In this document: one piece after another, positions 30,041 through 35,711 of the stretch
Layout of the letters: the number at the start of each line of letters is the position of its first letter
Numbering within the stretch: the stretch's first letter is position 1
Source: Phycisphaerae bacterium
Lineage (GTDB): Bacteria > Planctomycetota > Phycisphaerae > Phycisphaerales > SM1A02
Direction of reading: 5' to 3'
Assembly: GCA_016795065.1 (NCBI GenBank)
Contig: JAEUIU010000062.1
Span: 1 to 35,711 of the forward strand
Length of the DNA stretch: 35,711 nucleotides
Notes under the pieces: model-generated
Told to the model about the DNA's origin: nothing
Seen by the model: the letters and a program-made list of their open reading frames with translations, nothing else
The model's database searches: none
Translations under genes and position numbers: made by a program

Positions 30041-30794
30041 CGCGATCTCCTCCACCCGGTGCCCGCGGCTCGCGCGGCGCTCCCATCAGGACCTCCAACT
30101 CCTCATCGATCTCCGACTCGCTCGCCCCAGGCCAAGCCACTGCGTCGCGCAGGGCCTGCACAAGCAGGGCTCGCATCCGTCGCAGTGCCGCGGCCCGCTG
30201 TCCGTGGGTACCGGGCAAGAGATGCTCCAGCGCCGAGTAGGGCTTGCCCTCCAACTCGTGGGCGACGAATGCCTGCCAGGCGTGGCCGCGTCCGATGGAG
30301 GCCGCCTTCGAGGCCGTGGCCCGAATCGCCTCGCGGACAAGGCACTCCCGAAACGCCATGTCGAATGCCTCCTCCGGACCGTGCGATTCGAAGTCCGCAT
30401 GCAGGCTCCGCTCCTCCAGATGCCTCCGATTGACCGCATCCTGTCGTTGGATCGCCACGAGCGACAGGAGGTAGTTCCGCATCGTTGAACGGATCCACGC
30501 CCGAAACCGGCAACGCTCGGCTGCCCAGCTCAAGAGCACCCGGTCGTGGGCCAGTCGATCGGCAAAGAAGCCGCTCACGATGGACTCCGGGTCTTCATAG
30601 CCGGGAAGCTGATGAAGTCCCGCTACCCAACGCACCTTGCGCACATAGGCCAACAGCGGCTCCCTGTAGACCCGCATGACGAGCCGGCGCGCCTCATCCC
30701 CACTGCCCATCAAGAGCAGGTGCCCGAGATGCGTTGTGATCGCAGGGTCGGCGATAGGTGGTCGTCGGGAGTTGGATGGCGGCGAAGACACCGG
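30030..30794 (-). CDS. ECF-like sigma-70 family factor
   Basis: The product of about 254 aa has region 2-like GYEDPESIVSGFFADRLAHD and FRAWIRSTMRNYLLSLVAIQ, and a region 4-like C-terminal helix set with LEGKPYSALEHLLPGTHGQR and AAALRRMRALLVQALRD. It belongs to the divergent ECF-like factors that are numerous in planctomycetes. The conserved helix TTHLGHLLL needs a start upstream of the ATG at 30710, so I place it at the GTG at 30794, though no Shine-Dalgarno is visible; the frame stays open to 31010 and would overlap the kinase gene. A kinase gene is divergent from it and a small gene overlaps it downstream, suggesting one regulatory module. Confidence 0.7.
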   Translation of the reverse strand, partial: PVSSPPSNSRRPPIADPAITTHLGHLLLMGSGDEARRLVMRVYREPLLAYVRKVRWVAGLHQLPGYEDPESIVSGFFADRLAHDRVLLSWAAERCRFRAWIRSTMRNYLLSLVAIQRQDAVNRRHLEERSLHADFESHGPEEAFDMAFRECLVREAIRATASKAASIGRGHAWQAFVAHELEGKPYSALEHLLPGTHGQRAAALRRMRALLVQALRDAVAWPGASESEIDEELEVLMGAPREPRAPGGGDRDER

Positions 30795-30967
30795 CGCGCG
30801 GAGGATGGGGTGCGGGCCGGCGTCGGGTAAGCCACCTCGCTCGGTCGGGCCGATCACCGAACGAGCAACGACGGAGAGGCGGCTCAGCGGTCCGACCAGT
30901 GTGCACGTCCCTGCATTGTGCGCCTGACGATGGGGTATTCTGTCAAGATCCTCGTGGAAATCGAAAC

Positions 30968-33253
30968 ATGAGTGACCGTGCGGGTGAAGTGGGACCGCCG
31001 GATGCCGCATCCATGCAGGCGTTCGGAACCCCCGCGCCTCACGCTGCGCCGACCTCGCGAGCAGGTACCCATTGGCAGCACGGGGCTCTTCCTGTCATCC
31101 ATGGGTATCGACTCCAAGGCGTCGCCGGAGTCGGCGGGCTTGGGGTGGTGTTCGACGCTGAGCAGGAACACCCGCGCCGACGCGTCGCCATCAAGGTCAT
31201 CCGCCCGGAGCTGGTCGCGGACGAGCGTCTCCGCGATTCCGTCCTGCGCCGATTCGAACGGGAGGTCGCCCACGCCTCCCGGCTCCACCACCCCTACATC
31301 CTTCCCGTCTACGACGCCGGCTTCTTCGAGGAAGGCGGACGGACTCTCCCGTACCTCGCGATGGAGTTCCTCGAGGCCCCGTCGCTTCTCAGCTTCGCGG
31401 AGGGTCAAGCTCTCGACCGGAACGCCCGCATGGAGCTCCTCGCCAAGGTCGCCGAGGGCGTCCATTACGCCCACCTCAACAACGTTGTCCATCGCGACCT
31501 GAAACCTTCGAACATCGTGGTGCGCGAGCACGGGATGCCCGCCATCCGCGACTTCTCCCTCGCTTGGAGCCGACCGCAGGAGATCGCGTCGCCCGAGCGG
31601 GTGACGGCGCCCGATCTGGTGGCTTGCACCTTCGACTACGCGGCACCGGAACAGCTCGCTCCGGGAGGCATGGCCGGCCCCGCGTCGGACATCTACGCCC
31701 TGGGCGTCCTGGGATTCGAACTCCTCACCGGCGACCTTCCCTACGACTGCGATCGGGGCAACCTCCTTGATCTCGTGCGGGCCATCGCGGAGCAGAGGAT
31801 GCGTTCCTCGGCGTCGCTGCGGCAACGACTCGGAGAGGACTGCATCGCGGTCATGAGGAAGGCCGTCGAGTCGTCACCGGAGCGTCGCTACCAGAGCGCC
31901 CAGGCCATGGCGGCTGACCTCCGTGCGGTTCTCCGCGGGGATCGCCCGACCGCGCGGATGCCCACGCTCTCCGACGACCTTCGCCGCTTCGCCCGCCGGC
32001 ACCGGGCGGCCGTCGCCGCTTCGCTGGTGCTCATCCTCACCGCTGCCGCGGGGACGGCCACGACACTGTGGCAGGCGTCGGTCGCGAGAGGCAACGCCCG
32101 CATCGCGGAAGATCGAAGCGATCGTCTGGCGCGCTTCGCGGACAGCGTGACCACCGAACTCGCAACGCTGGTCGAGCGCTTGCCGAGCGGGACGGAGTCG
32201 AAATGGAAGCTGGTGGATGAGTCGCTTGCATCGTTGGAGACCTTGGCTGCGGACTCGCCGAACGACCCTGCGATTCATGAGACGCTCGCGAAGGCACTTC
32301 TTGAGATGGCCCGCGTGAGCGGCGATCCGTCGCGAGCCAACGTCGGCGATGGCCAACGAGCGATCGCAGCCTCCCGGCGGGCGATCGCCATCTGCCGTGG
32401 GATCCCCGGCTTCGCCCAGTCAGCCAAGCTTCAGACCCTTGCCGGTGAGATCTCCCTCTCGCTTGCGAAGATCCTGGCGGACGTGGAGACGGAGCAAGCG
32501 GCAGTGGAAGCGTGGAACGCGTTTGACTTCTTCAGGGCGGCCGCGTCAAGCGATCCGTCCAACCTCCACGCCCAGGCGATGATGGGCTATTCCATCTTCA
32601 TTTCGACCAGCATTGCCGTGCCGCCTGACGAAGAACGGCTGCGAAGCGCCCTGGCAGTGACGTGGAGGTTCCTCGATAGCGCGTGTGAGCGAGGTCTCAT
32701 CGTCACGCCCGGGCAGGCCATGACCGTTATGGATGGCTACGACTCCCTGGCGTGGACAGCCCTGCGGATCGGGAGCTTCGATGACGCAGCCCGTTTCATC
32801 GACGCCGCCGAGTCCGCCCTTCGCCCGCTCGTCGCGCAGGGCGATGTCCTGGCGTCGAACGGGCTCGTGAACCTGGGTCGGGTGCGGGCCGAACTCCTCG
32901 AGCAGTCCGGCGACCGAATCGGCTCGTGCTCGCTTCGCCAGGACGTGTGCCGTCGCTTTGACGCGCTCTTCGAGCAGTTTCCCGACACGCCAGTCATTCT
33001 GGCGTCCAGCGCGCTCGCGGCCCGTGAGTTTGCCGCTTGTGCTGTGCGCACCGGCACCAGCGTCGACGAGGCAACACACTATTCGATGCTTGTTCACCGG
33101 AGACGCTGGGATCGCGATCGTAAGAACCTCTCCGCGCGCCGACATCTCGAGGATGCCATTCGCCTTCGACTGCAATGGCTCGGCGAGAGCAACCCGTCGG
33201 AAGCCGTCGAACTCCGCCGCGAGCTCGACGCCCTTCAGTCCTCGGACTCGTAA
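30968..33253 (+). CDS. Membrane Ser/Thr protein kinase with extracytoplasmic helical domain
   Basis: The 761-aa protein has a cytoplasmic PknB-like kinase domain (about residues 46-320), one TM helix (about 347-368, VAASLVLILTAAAGTATTLW) and a long helical C-terminal part with TPR-like helices. Motifs: glycine loop GVGGLGVV, VAIK with K76, HRDLKPSN (175-182) and APE at 226-228. The Mg-binding DFG reads DFS (195-197), so the Gly is lost but the catalytic Asp is present. It is the usual planctomycete receptor-like kinase plan. ATG at 30968 is chosen because the frame upstream has no kinase similarity; the DNA just before it carries a TATTCT hexamer. It is divergent from a sigma factor gene and its stop lies 3 bp from the convergent pepP. 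Confidence 0.87.
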   Translation: MSDRAGEVGPPDAASMQAFGTPAPHAAPTSRAGTHWQHGALPVIHGYRLQGVAGVGGLGVVFDAEQEHPRRRVAIKVIRPELVADERLRDSVLRRFEREVAHASRLHHPYILPVYDAGFFEEGGRTLPYLAMEFLEAPSLLSFAEGQALDRNARMELLAKVAEGVHYAHLNNVVHRDLKPSNIVVREHGMPAIRDFSLAWSRPQEIASPERVTAPDLVACTFDYAAPEQLAPGGMAGPASDIYALGVLGFELLTGDLPYDCDRGNLLDLVRAIAEQRMRSSASLRQRLGEDCIAVMRKAVESSPERRYQSAQAMAADLRAVLRGDRPTARMPTLSDDLRRFARRHRAAVAASLVLILTAAAGTATTLWQASVARGNARIAEDRSDRLARFADSVTTELATLVERLPSGTESKWKLVDESLASLETLAADSPNDPAIHETLAKALLEMARVSGDPSRANVGDGQRAIAASRRAIAICRGIPGFAQSAKLQTLAGEISLSLAKILADVETEQAAVEAWNAFDFFRAAASSDPSNLHAQAMMGYSIFISTSIAVPPDEERLRSALAVTWRFLDSACERGLIVTPGQAMTVMDGYDSLAWTALRIGSFDDAARFIDAAESALRPLVAQGDVLASNGLVNLGRVRAELLEQSGDRIGSCSLRQDVCRRFDALFEQFPDTPVILASSALAAREFAACAVRTGTSVDEATHYSMLVHRRRWDRDRKNLSARRHLEDAIRLRLQWLGESNPSEAVELRRELDALQSSDS

Positions 33254-33255
33254 CG

Positions 33256-34569
33256 CTACTTCCCAATCGCCGCCGTGAGGTTCACCGGCCCGCTCTCGGT
33301 GACGAGGATGTTGTCCTCGATGCGCACGCCGCCGATGCCTCCGCCGTCGGTGAGAAGCTGGTCGACGCGCTTCCAGTCGACGCAGTCCGCGAAGCGCTCG
33401 CGGCGGCGTTGGTCGTCCAGGAGCGCCCGGATGAAGTAGAGCCCAGGCTCGACGGTCATCAGGTAGCCCTGCTCCAGCGGAAGGTCGACGCGCAATGTCA
33501 CGCCGCAGCACTTCGGGCCGGGTTCGACGCCAGGTCGCCGGCCGCCCGCGTCGCGCACGCCGAGGCCGACCATGTGGCCGATGCCGTGTGGCAAGAAAAG
33601 GGCGATCGCCTCGCGCTCAACGAGGGATTCGGCCCGGCCGCGGAAGACGCCCATCTCGATCAGCCCCTCGGCGAGGTCGACGGCGGCTCTCGTGTGCATG
33701 TCGCGCCAGGTGATGCCGACGCGGCAGCGCTCGATCGCCCGGATCTGCGTCTGGAGGACGATGTCGTACAGGTCGCGCCGCGGGCCGGTGAGTTTCGTCG
33801 ATCCGTAGGTTCGGGTGACGTCTGCGGTGTAACCGCCGATCGAACCGCCGGCGTCGACCAGGATCAGTTCGTTCTCGCCGATCGTCCGCTCGCTCGGGGC
33901 GAAGTGAAGGACCGACGCGTTCGGTCCGCTGCCGACCAGCGTGCCATAGCCGAAGTCGTCGGCGCCAGCCCGGCGGATAGCGGCCTCGAGCTCGATCTGG
34001 ATCGCCCGTTCGCTGATACCCGGGCGGATCATGGTCGGAAGCAGGCCGAAGCCGTGCGCCGTCGCTGCGATGGCTCGTCGCACGAGATCAATCTCGTGGG
34101 CATCCTTCGGGCGGCGGGCGTGAATGAGCAGTTCGCCGAGCCGCTTCGATCGTTCGGCATCGATGGCGACTCCGTTCGCCTTCACACCCAGGGCGACAAG
34201 CGGCCGATCCTTGCGCTCCGCCATCCACCCGGCGAGATCACTGAGCAAGCGAGCATCAGGAACCTCGCGCGGCTCGCGGCCTTCCCAGACCCGCTCGGCC
34301 TCGGAGACCTCGGGTACGAAGTCGACCCATCCGCCGCGCTCGTGAATCGTCGGGTCGAAGGCAACCACGCCCTCGGCCTCGGTCCGTCCGGTCAGCCAGA
34401 GGTAGTCCGGATGCGCATGAAACGGATAGGTCTGATCCTGGCCACCGGGAATTCCGATGGGCGAACCGGAACCGATCAGGACCACCGCATCGCCGAGTCC
34501 AGCGTCGTCGGCCCGCCACGCGTGGGCGGCCCGCAGACGTCGTCGCTCGATCGCTTCCTGGGAGACCAT
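33256..34569 (-). CDS. pepP: Aminopeptidase P (M24B metallopeptidase)
   Basis: The 437-aa cytoplasmic enzyme removes the N-terminal residue when the next one is proline. The pita-bread metal ligands are all visible: D239 in LVDAGG, D250 in TADVTR, H332 in HGIGHMVGL, E374 in TVEPGLYF and E418 in RIEDN. The N-terminal domain starts with QTYPFHAHPDYLWLTG, typical of the AMP_N domain. GAGGA lies seven bases upstream of the ATG. It begins 61 bp after the ArsR-methyltransferase gene on the same strand and may share its transcript. Confidence 0.93.
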   Translation of the reverse strand: MVSQEAIERRRLRAAHAWRADDAGLGDAVVLIGSGSPIGIPGGQDQTYPFHAHPDYLWLTGRTEAEGVVAFDPTIHERGGWVDFVPEVSEAERVWEGREPREVPDARLLSDLAGWMAERKDRPLVALGVKANGVAIDAERSKRLGELLIHARRPKDAHEIDLVRRAIAATAHGFGLLPTMIRPGISERAIQIELEAAIRRAGADDFGYGTLVGSGPNASVLHFAPSERTIGENELILVDAGGSIGGYTADVTRTYGSTKLTGPRRDLYDIVLQTQIRAIERCRVGITWRDMHTRAAVDLAEGLIEMGVFRGRAESLVEREAIALFLPHGIGHMVGLGVRDAGGRRPGVEPGPKCCGVTLRVDLPLEQGYLMTVEPGLYFIRALLDDQRRRERFADCVDWKRVDQLLTDGGGIGGVRIEDNILVTESGPVNLTAAIGK

Positions 34570-34630
34570 GACTCATCCTCTCGCAACGCACACGCCTCTT
34601 GTCGGCGGCTGCCGAACGCGCTCGCGTTGC

Positions 34631-35593
34631 CTAACGATTCGTCCGAAGTGCCGCCGCAAAGAGCCCTGGGCCCTTCCGATCCGTCGCGGCACGCAACCTA
34701 CGGTAACGCACCGAGGCAAAGCCTGCCGATTCGGAGAGTCCGGACATATCCGATTCGGAGAACCCCAAATGCTGGTGCCCCATGGTCATTCGATATTCCT
34801 CATGACCGTGGGCAACCATATCCACGACAAGGAGCGTTCCCCCCGGACGGAGCGTTCGCCTCATCTCGCGGAGCGCCTTGCCGGCATCGGGCAAGTGATG
34901 GAGAACCAGCATCAGGACGCCGGCATCAAACTCCCCCGCCGCAGCCGGGAGTCCCACCAGGTCTCCCTCACGAAACTCAACATTCGCCGCTCCGGCCATA
35001 CGACCGGTGGCCGCGACGAGCATTGACGGCTCACGGTCGAACCCGACGACCTTGGCTACAAACGGGGCAAGCAGTTCGGTCGCCTCGCCGGTTCCGCAGC
35101 CGAAGTCGGCAACGATCCAGCTCGGATCGAGCAGCCCAAGCATCGACGCCCCGGTGAAGCGATCGCCGAAGAGTTCGCCGCGCAGCGCATCCCATTCGCG
35201 CCCCAGCCGGCCGAAGAAGGTCCGGCTGTCGGTCCGTCGCTCGGAAAGCACCTCGCCCAACCGCGCGTCATCCTCATCGAACTCCGGACTCGTCCCTAAC
35301 CGTTCGCGCGTCAGCGCCCAGACGGCCCGTGCATCGCCGTCGACGCCGTCATTCGGCAAGGCATACATCGTCGCCGTGCCTTCGCTCCGCTTCTGAACGA
35401 GCGACGCCTCGAAGAGCACCTTGAGATGTCGGCTGACCGTCGACTGCGGCAGCCGCGTTGCCTTGGCGAGTTCGCCGACACCAAGTTCCTGTCTCTCAAG
35501 CAGGCGAAGCAGCCGAAGTCTCGTGAGATCGCCCAGCGCCCCCAGTCGGGCAAGCCAGGCATCACGGGCTGCGGCGTCGTCGCGAGAGGTCAT
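34631..35593 (-). CDS. ArsR-family regulator fused to a SAM-dependent methyltransferase
   Basis: The 320-aa protein has an N-terminal winged helix (about residues 12-80: LGALGDLTRLRLLRLLERQE, recognition helix QSTVSRHLKVL) and a class I methyltransferase domain from about 120 (motif I VADFGCGTGEATELLAP, later FDAGVLMLVLHHLPDAG and LRPGGTLLVVDMV). The HTH has no cysteine metal-binding motif, so a metal-sensing role is unlikely. Fusions of this type are linked to SAM/SAH metabolism in Proteobacteria, which makes SAM or SAH a plausible ligand. Start at ATG 35593 (GGGGAA upstream) is preferred over TTG at 35605. It lies downstream of a partial gene and upstream of pepP. Confidence 0.85.
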   Translation of the reverse strand: MTSRDDAAARDAWLARLGALGDLTRLRLLRLLERQELGVGELAKATRLPQSTVSRHLKVLFEASLVQKRSEGTATMYALPNDGVDGDARAVWALTRERLGTSPEFDEDDARLGEVLSERRTDSRTFFGRLGREWDALRGELFGDRFTGASMLGLLDPSWIVADFGCGTGEATELLAPFVAKVVGFDREPSMLVAATGRMAGAANVEFREGDLVGLPAAAGEFDAGVLMLVLHHLPDAGKALREMRRTLRPGGTLLVVDMVAHGHEEYRMTMGHQHLGFSESDMSGLSESAGFASVRYRRLRAATDRKGPGLFAAALRTNR

Positions 35594-35627
35594 CCAATTC
35601 CCCAACAGGACTCAGAAGAACCGACGA

Positions 35628-35711
35628 TCAAAGTCCGGGCGGGAGGGCCGTGTCCGGACCGCGCTCGATGCGCATCGTCTCGAGTCGATTGATGACAATC
35701 GGGCTGTGTGG
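35628..35711 (-). CDS. 3' end of an unidentified gene (partial)
   Basis: The minus-strand frame entering from the right edge reads 27 codons, ending PDTALPPGL and then TGA. The sequence has a protein-like composition (SPIVINRLETMRIERGP) and the stop lies 34 bases before the ArsR-methyltransferase ATG, as in an operon. Too little is present to identify the product. Confidence 0.4.
   Translation of the reverse strand, partial: PHSPIVINRLETMRIERGPDTALPPGL

Noticed and set aside
34738..34752. CGGACATATCCG near-palindrome in the ArsR-methyltransferase gene
   Set aside because: It is inside the coding region near the C-terminus, and its arms do not match the ahcY operator.
33175..35157. 660-codon plus-strand open frame opposite pepP and the ArsR fusion
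   Set aside because: It is a shadow of two well-recognised genes on the other strand.

Overview
The window is GC-rich DNA that most likely comes from a member of the Planctomycetota, probably near the Phycisphaerae. The evidence is the company of genes: a DUF1501/DUF1800 pair, secreted proteins with dockerin-like Ca-binding segments of the form DLNGD...DLAILLGSWG, a giant 'IAKWDG.SW' propeller-repeat protein, a membrane Ser/Thr kinase with a large extracytoplasmic tail, several ECF-type sigma factors, and YPLDTC...GEKLG secreted cysteine-repeat proteins. A porin, a tripartite efflux system and several lipoproteins show a Gram-negative-type envelope. No phage, insertion sequence, CRISPR array, rRNA or tRNA was found.

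Region by region. 1-325 holds two tandem copies of a large palindromic intergenic repeat. 326-10316 is a minus-strand run read right to left: outer-membrane factor, RND pump, DUF485 protein, ActP-like symporter, small 4-TM protein, DUF1800, DUF1501. The periplasmic adaptor of the efflux system (10356-11774) is divergent from the pump genes. It converges on an MsbA-like ABC exporter (11763-13613). Then come an NADPH-dependent FMN reductase, a phosphate-porin-like OprO/P protein and two lipoprotein genes (a HELVH metallopeptidase and a DUF4375-like protein). Next are a disordered 101-aa protein, an 80-bp perfect direct repeat and ahcY. The ahcY promoter has a perfect 8+8 bp inverted repeat sitting on its predicted start site. 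19866-21359 is a secreted beta-lactamase-fold hydrolase with a dockerin-like tail.

21449-22902 is an ECF sigma gene overlapping a single-TM partner gene. 23215-24974 encodes two secreted three-repeat proteins. The first has a C...CCxxC ligand set in each repeat, and the second has lost the CCxxC part in all three. A DAACS glutamate/dicarboxylate symporter follows. 26384-29290 is the propeller-repeat protein. 29585-33253 is a divergent pair of units: sigma factor plus overlapping small protein, facing a membrane kinase whose DFG motif reads DFS. At the right end an ArsR-methyltransferase fusion regulator lies upstream of an M24 aminopeptidase P, with the 3' end of another gene at the edge.

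The strongest candidate for a regulatory system not spelled out by the annotation is the S-adenosylhomocysteine (SAH) circuit: ahcY under a palindromic operator, plus an ArsR-type repressor fused to a SAM/SAH-binding methyltransferase domain 15 kb away. The link is an inference. The next best are the paired Cys-rich/Cys-lost repeat proteins and the kinase/sigma signalling cluster.
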